Below, one piece after another: positions 54,542 to 63,051 of a DNA stretch of 64,000 nt; position 1 is the stretch's first letter, and every line of letters starts with the position of its first letter. Under the pieces are notes generated by a model. The model was not told where the DNA came from. It saw nothing but the letters and a program-made list of their open reading frames with translations, and did no database searches. The stretch covers positions 1 to 64,000 of the forward strand of contig JALONQ010000006.1 in NCBI GenBank assembly GCA_025454835.1, written 5' to 3'. The stretch comes from Bacteroidota bacterium. Lineage in GTDB: Bacteria; Bacteroidota; Ignavibacteria; UBA10030. The position numbers and the translations under genes are program-made.

Positions 54542-57500
54542 ACGGGGACAATGGACGACGACGCTGGGCGATCGACCGCAAGACGACGATCGGCGTGGTC
54601 CTGGCGCTCGGGCTGCTGCTGTCGCTGGGACGGTTGTCGTTCGAAGCCACGGAGGCGTTCCGCGAAGACGCAGAGTGGGTCTCCCGCACGCACGTCAACC
54701 TTGAGCTCATCGGCGTCATCAGGACACTGACATCGACGTCCGAAGCCGAGGTCCGGGGGTTTGCCATCACCGGCGATCCGTCCTTCTTGGTCATCCATCC
54801 CCACCTGCGGGACTCCGTGGTCCGGACGCTCTCCGCACTCGATTCACTCACCCGAAGTTCAGCCGTCCAGCAGGACTTGCTGGAACAATTGCGTCCACTC
54901 TTGAGTGAACGGATCGACCGGTTTGACCAGCTCGTTCAGACGCGTGCCCAGCAGGGACTTCAAGCGTCATTCGAGTTGATCAGAACCGGCCGCGGCCAGT
55001 TCCTCACGCAACAGATCCGATCAACGCTTGACCGCCTTGAGGAGATCGAACGAAGATACCTGGCCCAACGCCATGAGGCCACCAACAGCAGAGCGCGTGA
55101 CACGGTTTTGTCCATTGTCCTGGGAACGGCCTTCAGCGTAGGCTTGTTTCTCGTCATTTTCGGAGTGCTCAACCGCGAGATCATCGCACGGCGGGCCGCG
55201 GAACAGACCGCTCGGGCCGGTGAAGAGCGCCTGCAGGCCTTCCTGAATCTCGTTCCCGCAGGCATCTTCGTGCTGACCGGAGACGGGCGCCCGTTCTTCG
55301 CCAACCGCGCCGCCACCCACATCCTCGGCCGTGGCATCGACACCACGACAACCACGTCGGGTCTGACGGCATCCTACGATGCCTTCGTTGCCGGAACCGA
55401 CGACCTGTATCCTTCCGACAGGCTCCCGATCGTCCGCGCACTCGCCGGCGAGCGATCAACGGTCGACGACGTCGAGATCCGGCGAGACGGCCAACGCATT
55501 CCGTTGCTCGTCTCCGGCGCTCCGATCTACGACGCATCAGGTCGGCTGGAGTACGCGCTGGCCGCCTTCTTGGATATCAGCGATCAGCGTCGCGCACAGC
55601 GCGTCATCGAGGAGAACGAACGGCTCTTCCGAGAGATCGTGGAAGCTGCTTCGGACATCATCTATCGCACCGACGCTCAGGGCCGCTTCTCGTACGTCAA
55701 CGGGGTCGGCCTGCGGGTCTTTGGGTTCAACGAATCGGAGGTCATCGGCCGACACTATACGGATCTGATCCGCCCGGATGCACGCGACAGTACCCGACGC
55801 TTCTACCTCCACCAAGCCGCCACGAAACAGGAGACGACTTACCTCGAGATCCCCGTCGTCACCAAAGTCGGCCAGGAACTGACGCTGGGCCAGAACGTCA
55901 CGCTGCTCACCGAGGGAGATCATGTGGCGGGTTTCCAGGCCGTCGCGCGCGACATCACCACGGAACGTCGCGCCCAGCTGGCCCTTGCCCGCCGCGAACG
56001 ACAGCTCGACACGGTCGTCGACACGGTGGAAGAAGGCATCACCTTCAGCGACGAGCGCGGCTATTTCGAGGTCTTCAACCGGTCGATGGAGAAGATGACC
56101 GGCTACTCCCGGCAGGAGGCAAACGCCACGGCCGACTTCAGCAAACTGCTGGCTCCCGACGAAGCATCGCATCAGCTCGGCCTCGACCGATTGCGTGAGG
56201 TGCTCGAAACGGGGTCGGTCCGGGACGTCGAGACCGTGATCCGTACGAAATCGGGCGAACGCCGGACGCTGCTCATCTCCACGACGCTCGTCGAACAGCA
56301 CCATCGCCGAATGTTCCTGAGCGCCTATCGCGACATCACCGAACGCAAGCACCAGGAGGTGCTTCTGCGTCAGGCCATGGAAGCAGCCCGGCACGCCGCC
56401 CGCGCCAGAGGTGAATTCTTGGCCGTCATGAGCCATGAGATCCGGACCCCCATGAATGGGGTCATCGGCATGACGGATGTGCTCCGGCACACCGGCCTCA
56501 CCTCCGAGCAGGCCGAGTACGTCGAGACGATCCGCACCAGCGGCGAGACACTCCTGACGATCATCAACGACATTCTGGACTTCTCCAAGATCGAGAGCGG
56601 CAAGCTCGAGCTCGAGCGTCGGCCGTTCGACCTGGTCGCTTCGATCGAGGACATCTATGACCTCATCTCGTTCAAGGCCCGGGAGAAAAGTCTTGAGCTC
56701 CTCTATCTCGTCGACCCGGCGATGCCGAGGACCGTCGAAGGTGACGTGACACGGTTCCGGCAGATCCTGCTGAATCTCATCGGCAACGCCGTCAAGTTCA
56801 CGCCGTCCGGACATGTGCTCGTTCGCGTCGTTCGGGCATCGGGAACGGACGACGATTTCCTGATGCGTATCAGCGTTGCCGATACCGGCATCGGCATCCC
56901 GGCAGAAGCGATCGGCCATCTCTTTCAGCCGTTCACGCAGGTGGATTCATCCACGACGCGCCGGTTCGGCGGAACGGGGCTTGGGCTCGTGATCTCCCGG
57001 CGATTGGTGGAATTGATGGGAGGCTCCATCGCCGTCGAAAGCGAACCGGGAAAGGGCTCCGTGTTCTCCTTCACGGTCCGCACGCGCGTTCCACGCGAAG
57101 CGGCCGCCGCTCCCACGCTCTACCTCCGATCGCGCCTCGAGGTCCTGCGCGGCAAGAAGGTCCTGCTCGTCGACGATCATCGGACAAACCTGGACATCCT
57201 CTTCAATCGCGTCACGCAATGGGGCATGCTCCCGGTAACGGCTCATGGAGCTGCCGAGGCGCTGGATCTGCTTCGGGCCGGCGGCGGCTTCCATCTCGCG
57301 TTGTTGGATATGTACATGCCCGAGATGGACGGACTCCAACTGGCCCGCGAGATCCGCCGACTGCATCCGCGGAAAGAGTTGCCGCTCATCCTCCTCTCGT
57401 CGCGAGGCTCGACGGGGGCCCTGACCGACGATCCCGAAGGCCTGTTCGACGCCATCGTCGCCAAGCCGGTCCGTGAGCTCGACCTGCTCGACCATGTCGC

Positions 57501-58368
57501 TGACACGATCGCCGGGCGCCCCGTCTCCGAAAGACGCGAACGGAGGAAAGCGCTTGAAGAGCCGCTGCTCGCCGATCAGCTGCCCCTGCAGATCCTCGTC
57601 GCAGAGGACAACGAGATCAACCAGAAGCTGATCGCCCACTTGCTCAAAAAGCTCGGCTACACCCCCGCGATCGTGAGCGACGGGAGCGAAGCGGTCGATG
57701 CGACCGTCCGGGGCGCCTTCGACCTGGTGCTCATGGACGTCAACATGCCGGTGATGGACGGGCTCGATGCAACCCGTGAGATCCAGCGCCGGATACCGGC
57801 CGGTCAAGCCCCGACCATCTTGGCGCTCACGGCGGGCGTCCTCAAAGAGGACCAAGACCGGTGCGCCGAGGCTGGAATGTCGGATTTCCTGACCAAGCCC
57901 ATCCATCTTGACGAGCTGAGGGCTGCGATCGAACGCTGGGGCGAGATGCGCAGGGCCCGTCCTGCTCAGGCCGACGCTTCGCCTCCCGACGAACCAGAAA
58001 TGGCGGATCGGATCCGGATGCTGGTCGATGACACCGACCTTGCGTTCATTCGCAACCTCCTGGCCGATTTCGTGGGCCATGCCCAGAGTCGTGCCCTCGA
58101 GCTCGAGCGACTCGCCGAGAAGGGCGACCGTAAACCGTTGCGAGATGCCGCACACGCCCTGAAAGGCGGGGCCCTGAACATCGGCGCCAATGTCCTCGGA
58201 CATCTCTGCGGCGGCATTCAGCACGCGATCGACGATGATCGACCGGACCTCCTTCCAGTGCTGATGGAACAGTTCCGCGACCAGTGGCCGCGCTCCATCC
58301 AGGCCATGGAGGCTCTGCTGCGTTCGCTCCCCAACGTACCCACGACCGATGCCCCTCCCGGAGCCTGA
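54538..58368 (+). CDS. Hybrid histidine kinase: CHASE3, three PAS, kinase, two REC, Hpt
   Basis: 1276 residues. TM1 (about 16-34) and TM2 (about 190-212) bracket a CHASE3-like periplasmic helical domain. Then PAS1 (about 225-345), PAS2 (about 360-480) and PAS3 (about 490-615), HisKA with His633 in [11 protein letters not shown], and the ATPase with N-box LIGNAVKFT and G2 [18 protein letters not shown]1 has Asp924, REC2 has Asp1067 in LVLMDVNMP, and the Hpt has His1206 in AAHALKGG. It can run a complete His-Asp-His phosphorelay. ATG 54538 overlaps the hutU stop and is preferred to ATG 54508. SixA2 and the NtrC regulator upstream are plausible partners. Confidence 0.93.
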   Translation: MNGDNGRRRWAIDRKTTIGVVLALGLLLSLGRLSFEATEAFREDAEWVSRTHVNLELIGVIRTLTSTSEAEVRGFAITGDPSFLVIHPHLRDSVVRTLSALDSLTRSSAVQQDLLEQLRPLLSERIDRFDQLVQTRAQQGLQASFELIRTGRGQFLTQQIRSTLDRLEEIERRYLAQRHEATNSRARDTVLSIVLGTAFSVGLFLVIFGVLNREIIARRAAEQTARAGEERLQAFLNLVPAGIFVLTGDGRPFFANRAATHILGRGIDTTTTTSGLTASYDAFVAGTDDLYPSDRLPIVRALAGERSTVDDVEIRRDGQRIPLLVSGAPIYDASGRLEYALAAFLDISDQRRAQRVIEENERLFREIVEAASDIIYRTDAQGRFSYVNGVGLRVFGFNESEVIGRHYTDLIRPDARDSTRRFYLHQAATKQETTYLEIPVVTKVGQELTLGQNVTLLTEGDHVAGFQAVARDITTERRAQLALARRERQLDTVVDTVEEGITFSDERGYFEVFNRSMEKMTGYSRQEANATADFSKLLAPDEASHQLGLDRLREVLETGSVRDVETVIRTKSGERRTLLISTTLVEQHHRRMFLSAYRDITERKHQEVLLRQAMEAARHAARARGEFLAVMSHEIRTPMNGVIGMTDVLRHTGLTSEQAEYVETIRTSGETLLTIINDILDFSKIESGKLELERRPFDLVASIEDIYDLISFKAREKSLELLYLVDPAMPRTVEGDVTRFRQILLNLIGNAVKFTPSGHVLVRVVRASGTDDDFLMRISVADTGIGIPAEAIGHLFQPFTQVDSSTTRRFGGTGLGLVISRRLVELMGGSIAVESEPGKGSVFSFTVRTRVPREAAAAPTLYLRSRLEVLRGKKVLLVDDHRTNLDILFNRVTQWGMLPVTAHGAAEALDLLRAGGGFHLALLDMYMPEMDGLQLAREIRRLHPRKELPLILLSSRGSTGALTDDPEGLFDAIVAKPVRELDLLDHVADTIAGRPVSERRERRKALEEPLLADQLPLQILVAEDNEINQKLIAHLLKKLGYTPAIVSDGSEAVDATVRGAFDLVLMDVNMPVMDGLDATREIQRRIPAGQAPTILALTAGVLKEDQDRCAEAGMSDFLTKPIHLDELRAAIERWGEMRRARPAQADASPPDEPEMADRIRMLVDDTDLAFIRNLLADFVGHAQSRALELERLAEKGDRKPLRDAAHALKGGALNIGANVLGHLCGGIQHAIDDDRPDLLPVLMEQFRDQWPRSIQAMEALLRSLPNVPTTDAPPGA

Positions 58369-58543
58369 CCAGCGGACCGGCTTGTGCGCCTCCTGCCGGC
58401 ATTCCCGACGTGTCATCTCGGCGAAAGGTCATTCGTTCATCCGATGCGGCCGATCCGATACCGATCCGTCCTACGATCGATATCCTCGACTGCCGGTGAC
58501 CGAATGCCGCGGGCACGAGCCGGAGCGGCCAGCCGTTCCTTGA
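58349..58543 (+). CDS. Small conserved four-cysteine (zinc-ribbon-like) protein
   Basis: 64 residues overlapping the hybrid kinase end by 20 bp. Pattern: CASCRHSRRV, then FIRCGRSDTDPSYDRYPRLPVTECRGHE, i.e. C-x2-C, a single Cys, and a final Cys after YPRLPV. I recognise this layout as a small, widely scattered, uncharacterised protein family in which the YPxLPVxxC segment is conserved. Four cysteines suggest a zinc knuckle. The ATG at 58349 is the only good start; a TTG near 58382 is possible. It lies 48 bp before hutI. Confidence 0.7.
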   Translation: MPLPEPDQRTGLCASCRHSRRVISAKGHSFIRCGRSDTDPSYDRYPRLPVTECRGHEPERPAVP

Positions 58544-58591
58544 TTCTTCACCCATCTCTCCGGAACTTGACGCCCGTTCGGTCTTTCTTCC

Positions 58592-59839
58592 ATGCGTCCC
58601 GTCATCCTCCACCATATCGCGAGCCTCGCGAGCCTCGCCGGGCCGGCTGGCTATCGCCGATCCGCCGACATGCGCGACGTGAGCCCCCTCCACGACGCCT
58701 CGATCGTCATCGTGGACGGACACATTCACTGGGTGGGACGATCGACGGAGCTCGATCGCGCGACCGCCCCCGACGCCGAAGAGCTCGATTGCACGGGTAT
58801 GACGGTCCTGCCGGGCTTTGTCGATTGCCACACCCATGCGATGTTCGCCGGCAGCCGGCACGACGAGTTTGCCATGCGCGCCTCCGGTCGCTCGTACCAG
58901 GACATCGCCGAAGCCGGCGGAGGGATCCTCAGCACCGTCCGGGCCACGAGGACCGCGTCGAAGCGCGAGCTCAAACGGACCACCGCCCGTCGACTCGACG
59001 CCATGATGGAACACGGCACCACGACGGTCGAGGTGAAATCGGGCTATGGGCTCTCGGAAACCGATGAGTTGAAGATGCTCGAAGCGCTCCACGAATTGCG
59101 GCAGGAGCACTTGGCCACGGTCGTGCCGACGTTCCTCGGAGCCCATGCCGTTCCGCCGGAATTTGCGGGCAATCCCGGCGGCTATCTCGACCTTCTCATC
59201 ACGCGACTGCTTCCTTACGCGGCACGCAAAGGCCTGTCCGACACGTGCGATGTCTTCTGCGAATCTGGTTACTTCTCGGTCGAGCAGACGCGCCGCTTGC
59301 TCACAACCGCACGGTCGCTCGGACTCAAGGTCCGCCTTCATGCCGACCAGTTGAATCAGATCGGCGCGTCCGCGCTCGGAGTTGAACTGGGGGCCATATC
59401 CGTCGATCATCTCGAATGCATCGACGCGGCCGGCATCGCCCGTCTCCGGGGGTCCTCAACGGCCGGCGTGCTTCTGCCGGGTGCTTCGTTCTTTCTCGGC
59501 GGACCGTACGCCCCGGCGCGTGATCTCATCGATCAGGGCATCCCCGTGGCGATCGCGACGAACTTCAACCCGGGCTCATGCATGAGCTTCTCGATGCCGC
59601 TCATGATGACGATCGCATGCACGCAGATGAGGATGAGCCCCGAAGAGGCGCTGACGGCTTCGACGATCAACGCCGCAGCCGTGCTCGGCTTGGCCGACCG
59701 TGTGGGAAGCATCGAGGTTGGAAAAGCGGCCGACATCATCGTGCTCGACGCCCCATCGTATCGATCGGTCGCCTACGAATTCGGCGTCAACCTCGTCCGA
59801 CGGGTCATCAAGAACGGCGTCCTCCTGGAGTTCCCATGA
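58592..59839 (+). CDS. hutI: Imidazolonepropionase
   Basis: 415 residues. It hydrolyses imidazolonepropionate to N-formimino-L-glutamate, the third Hut step. The amidohydrolase metal motif is FVDCHTHAMF (His80, His82), with the third ligand His250 (RLHADQLNQ). The position where HutI enzymes keep a metal-binding/catalytic Asp reads ATNFNPGS, with Asn324. GSRHDEFAMRASGRSYQDIA and EVKSGYGLSETDELKML match the substrate-binding segments. DUF429 overlaps its stop by 4 bp. Confidence 0.93.
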   Translation: MRPVILHHIASLASLAGPAGYRRSADMRDVSPLHDASIVIVDGHIHWVGRSTELDRATAPDAEELDCTGMTVLPGFVDCHTHAMFAGSRHDEFAMRASGRSYQDIAEAGGGILSTVRATRTASKRELKRTTARRLDAMMEHGTTTVEVKSGYGLSETDELKMLEALHELRQEHLATVVPTFLGAHAVPPEFAGNPGGYLDLLITRLLPYAARKGLSDTCDVFCESGYFSVEQTRRLLTTARSLGLKVRLHADQLNQIGASALGVELGAISVDHLECIDAAGIARLRGSSTAGVLLPGASFFLGGPYAPARDLIDQGIPVAIATNFNPGSCMSFSMPLMMTIACTQMRMSPEEALTASTINAAAVLGLADRVGSIEVGKAADIIVLDAPSYRSVAYEFGVNLVRRVIKNGVLLEFP

Positions 59840-60450
59840 AACCGGCGATCCCCCGCGTCGTCGGGATCGATCTGGCGGGGAGCCCGCTCCGATGGACCGG
59901 CGTTTGCACTATGGAAGGGCGGCAGGTGCGGGAGTGTGCCGCCGTCCAGACCGATGAAGATATCATCGCGCTGGTCGAAGCGTCGGCGCCCGATCTGATC
60001 GTCATCGACGCCCCGCTGCGTTTGCCGCCGGGTCGTCGATCGCTCGACGACCGCAACGGCGAGCACTTTCGTCCTTGCGATCGAGAGCTGCTCAGTCGCG
60101 GCATCAAGTTCTTCCCTATCACGCTCGGACCGATGCGGATGCTGACGACACGAGGCATCCGTTTGCGCAAGAGGTTCGAACGTCGGGGCATCCCGGCGCT
60201 GGAAATGTATCCCGGCGGCGCCCAGGATATCTGGAAGATCCGGCGGAAGCAGTACGGACTTGAACTCCTTCGGAACGGCCTTCGACGATTGGGCATCGCC
60301 GGTATCACGCCCGACATGACGCACGACGAGTTGGACGCCGTCACGGGGGCCTACGTCGGCGTCCTTTACTTGAAGGGGCGGGCCGAACTCATCGGAGACG
60401 ATCGGACAGGAGGCATCCTGCTGCCGCTTCCCAGAAAAGGAACCACATGA
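59836..60450 (+). CDS. DUF429 predicted nuclease-like protein
   Basis: 204 residues. The N-terminal RNase H-like strand is VVGIDLAGSPLRWTGVC, followed by LIVIDAPLRLPPG, FRPCDRELLSRGIKFFPI and IPALEMYPGGAQDIW. It ends with the Asp-rich HDELDAVTGAYVGVLYL. This fits DUF429, predicted to be an RNase H-fold nuclease; activity is unproven. It is locked into the hut unit: ATG 59836 overlaps the hutI stop and its own stop overlaps ftcD, both by 4 bp. Nothing in the sequence explains a link to histidine breakdown. Confidence 0.82.
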   Translation: MKPAIPRVVGIDLAGSPLRWTGVCTMEGRQVRECAAVQTDEDIIALVEASAPDLIVIDAPLRLPPGRRSLDDRNGEHFRPCDRELLSRGIKFFPITLGPMRMLTTRGIRLRKRFERRGIPALEMYPGGAQDIWKIRRKQYGLELLRNGLRRLGIAGITPDMTHDELDAVTGAYVGVLYLKGRAELIGDDRTGGILLPLPRKGTT

Positions 60451-61469
60451 ATCGATTGATCGAATGCGTCCCCAATTTCAGCGAAGGTCGTAGCGCAGCC
60501 GTCATCGACGCCCTGGCCGACGCCGTCCGCAGCACGGCCGGCGTTTCACTCCTGAGCGTCGAGCCGGACCGTGACTATCACCGTACGGTGATCACGTTGG
60601 TCGGCTCCGACTCCGACGTGGTCGATGCGGCCTTCAAAGCCACCGCCATCGCCGCGGACAGCATCGATATGCGGACGCACAAAGGTGAACATCCGCGCCT
60701 TGGAGCTGTCGATGTCGTGCCATTCATCCCGATCGCCAATGCGACCATGGACGACTGCATCGCGCTTGCCCGCGCGTACGGCAAGCGCGTGGCCACGGAG
60801 CTGGGCATCCCGATCTATTACTACGAATACGCAGCGACCAAGAAAGAGCGGAGGAATCTCTCGGACATCCGGAAGGGAGAATACGAAGGACTTGCGGCAA
60901 AACTGGCCGACCCGGCCTGGGCGCCCGACGAAGGGCCGGCCGTGTTCAATGAACGCTCCGGGGCCACCGTCACCGGCGCGCGCAAGATCCTGATCGCGTA
61001 CAATGTCAACCTGTCGACGCCCGACGTCAGCATCGCGCAAGAGATCGCGCTCCGGATCCGTGAAAGCGGACGCGTCAAAAAGGACGAGCAGGGCAACACC
61101 CTGAAGGACGCGGCTGGGAACTCCGTGAAGATCCCCGGTACCCTGAAGGCGGTCAAGGCCATGGGCGTCTACCTCGAGCGCCACAAGATCGCCCAAGTCT
61201 CCATCAATCTCGTCGACCATGAGGTCACCGACATGCACCAGGCGTTCGACGAAGTGGCGCGACAAGCGGCCACGCTCGGCGTGCGGGCCACAGGAAGTGA
61301 ACTGGTCGGGCTGGCTCCACTGGCGGCCTTTCGGAAAGCGGCTGCCCATGCCGGCGGCGGCGCGTCCGCATCAGATCTCGAGGCCGTCCATGTGGCCACG
61401 AAATATCTTGGCCTCGACCAGCTCGACCCGTTCGACCCGACACGAAAGGTCATCGACCTGATGATCTGA
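60447..61469 (+). CDS. ftcD: Glutamate formimidoyltransferase
   Basis: 340 residues. It transfers the formimino group of formiminoglutamate to tetrahydrofolate, giving glutamate and formimino-THF. The N-terminus LIECVPNFSEGR is diagnostic, with DRDYHRTVITLVG, HPRLGAVDVVPFIP, and NLVDHEVTDMHQAFDEV. Only the transferase half is present; the cyclodeaminase, fused in animals, is a separate gene at 61617-62252. Overlaps DUF429 by 4 bp. It makes the pathway folate-linked and explains the absence of HutF/HutG. Confidence 0.95.
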   Translation: MNRLIECVPNFSEGRSAAVIDALADAVRSTAGVSLLSVEPDRDYHRTVITLVGSDSDVVDAAFKATAIAADSIDMRTHKGEHPRLGAVDVVPFIPIANATMDDCIALARAYGKRVATELGIPIYYYEYAATKKERRNLSDIRKGEYEGLAAKLADPAWAPDEGPAVFNERSGATVTGARKILIAYNVNLSTPDVSIAQEIALRIRESGRVKKDEQGNTLKDAAGNSVKIPGTLKAVKAMGVYLERHKIAQVSINLVDHEVTDMHQAFDEVARQAATLGVRATGSELVGLAPLAAFRKAAAHAGGGASASDLEAVHVATKYLGLDQLDPFDPTRKVIDLMI

Positions 61470-61482
61470 CGAAGGATGTGAG

Positions 61483-61512
61483 GGAACCACAAGGAACACG
61501 GAGAACACAAAG
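61483..61512. repeat. Word-like intergenic repeat (AACCACAAGGAACACGG...)
   Basis: Three imperfect copies of a roughly 10-bp ACxACAAGGA word (AACCACAAGG, AACACGGAG, AACACAAAGG) in the ftcD-fchA gap. The rest of the 147-bp gap shows no gene. Confidence 0.45.
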
Positions 61513-61616
61513 GACAGTTGGCCTCGATGTGTTGCGATCTGTGGACTCCTCGTGAATGCAGTGCTGCTTCATGTGAGCCGACAACGACCTTCTCAATGCC
61601 ACCGAACGGTGCCGCC

Positions 61617-62252
61617 ATGCTGATCCATCAGACCGTCTCCGAGTTTCTCGACACGACCGCATCTTCCTCGCCCGCCCCCGGCGGCGGCAGCGTTTCCGCC
61701 CTTGCCGGGGCTCTCGGCGCGGCCCTCACCTCGATGGTATGCCGCCTCACGATCGGCAAGAAGAAATACGCCGCCGTCGAGGCCGACATGCAGGCGTCTC
61801 TGGCACAGTCGGAAGCATTGCGCAATCAGTTCCTGTCGCTCATCGACCAGGACACGGCGGCGTTCAACGGAGTCATGGCGGCCTTCGGTTTGCCGAAAGA
61901 GACCGACGAGCAGAGGTCGGCCCGCGAATCGGCCATCCATGACGCCACGCGACAAGCAACGCTCGTCCCCCTCGAATTGATGCGGACACTTCAAAGGGCC
62001 CTGCCGTTCACGGCTATCGTCGCCGAGAAGGGCAACAAGAACTCCGCGTCGGACGCCGGGGTCGCCGCACTGCTCATCGGCTCCGCTGCACGCGGCGCGG
62101 CGTTGAATGTCTACGTAAATCTTTCGGGACTGCCCGAGAATGCGTTCAGGAGGGACACGGAGCAGGAGACCAGAGGACTCGAACAGAAGATCGTGACCGA
62201 AAGCGATCGGATCGCAGCAACGGTGCGGTCATCACTCACCGGCGCCAGTTGA
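61617..62252 (+). CDS. fchA: Formiminotetrahydrofolate cyclodeaminase
   Basis: 211 residues, all helical. It converts formimino-THF to methenyl-THF and ammonia. The family signature is SSSPAPGGGSVSALAGALGAAL, with RLTIGKKKYAAVE and the catalytic region DQDTAAFNGVMAAFGLPK, and NKNSASDAGVAALLIGSAARGAALNV. Start ATG 61617 gives the family N-terminus; ATG 61596 is possible. It is separated from ftcD by 147 bp that contains a word-like repeat, so it may have its own promoter. It completes the pathway begun by hutH. Confidence 0.93.
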   Translation: MLIHQTVSEFLDTTASSSPAPGGGSVSALAGALGAALTSMVCRLTIGKKKYAAVEADMQASLAQSEALRNQFLSLIDQDTAAFNGVMAAFGLPKETDEQRSARESAIHDATRQATLVPLELMRTLQRALPFTAIVAEKGNKNSASDAGVAALLIGSAARGAALNVYVNLSGLPENAFRRDTEQETRGLEQKIVTESDRIAATVRSSLTGAS

Positions 62253-62332
62253 AGGGCACGTCAAGGCAGAGGACATTCGAACAGATCGCATCGCGCCCCG
62301 AAGCATCCCCCCTTCACCATTTCTCCGGTTCG

Positions 62333-63049
62333 TCAGGTCGCCCCGACCACCCACGCGACCGAGACCATCGCCGCCGTCTCCGATCGCAGCCGCCGCGGCC
62401 CCAACGACACCGGCACCACGGCATGCGAGGCCGCGAGTTGCAGTTCGCGATCGCTGAATCCTCCTTCCGGACCCACGAGGACCAGGCCCGTCTTCGCCGA
62501 CTCGTGATGTTTGATAAGCGAGCCGATGAACTGCGACTGCTCGGTGCGCTCATGCGGCATCAACCGCAACGCGTGGTCTTCCGCATGTGCTACGACGGCT
62601 TCGAACGACGTGACCGGGAAGATCTTCGGAAGGTAGCACCGGCCCGATTGCTTCATCGCCGCCAGCGCGATCTTGGCGTATCGGTCATGCCGGTCCTGCC
62701 GGCCGATCGTCCGTTCGCATTGGAGCGGAATGATGGCCCGCACTCCCAGTTCCGTCGCCTTCTCGACGAGGAAGTCGAACCGAGCAGGATTTCGAAGCAG
62801 CGAAACGGCCAACGTCAGGCTGACCCGCGCTTCGTTCTTCCGGAGATGGGTCTGGACGACATCGCACTGCGCCTCGTCCCGGCCAAGCGACGTGATGACC
62901 GCCTCGAAGAGATTGTCCTCACCATCCGTCGCAAGGATGGGATCTCCTATTCGCTTGCGGAGTGAACGCGCCAGGTGCCGGTGCTCTTCTCCCCGGAGCA
63001 CCAGCGTGGAACCGTGGACGTCCTGCGGCAACACGAAGAAGGTATCCAT
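62333..63049 (-). CDS. rsmE: 16S rRNA (uracil-1498-N3)-methyltransferase
   Basis: 238 residues. N-terminal PUA-like domain (RGEEHRHLARSLRKRIGDPI), then a SPOUT methyltransferase with LLRNPARFDFLVEKATELGV, CERTIGR, and the knot VLVGPEGGFSDREL followed by VSLGPRRLRSETAAM. It makes m3U1498 in 16S rRNA. ATG 63049 starts just after the upstream stop (63052), so it is coupled to the barrel gene. The 3' end is convergent with fchA. Confidence 0.93.
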   Translation of the reverse strand: MDTFFVLPQDVHGSTLVLRGEEHRHLARSLRKRIGDPILATDGEDNLFEAVITSLGRDEAQCDVVQTHLRKNEARVSLTLAVSLLRNPARFDFLVEKATELGVRAIIPLQCERTIGRQDRHDRYAKIALAAMKQSGRCYLPKIFPVTSFEAVVAHAEDHALRLMPHERTEQSQFIGSLIKHHESAKTGLVLVGPEGGFSDRELQLAASHAVVPVSLGPRRLRSETAAMVSVAWVVGAT

Positions 63050-63051
63050 GG

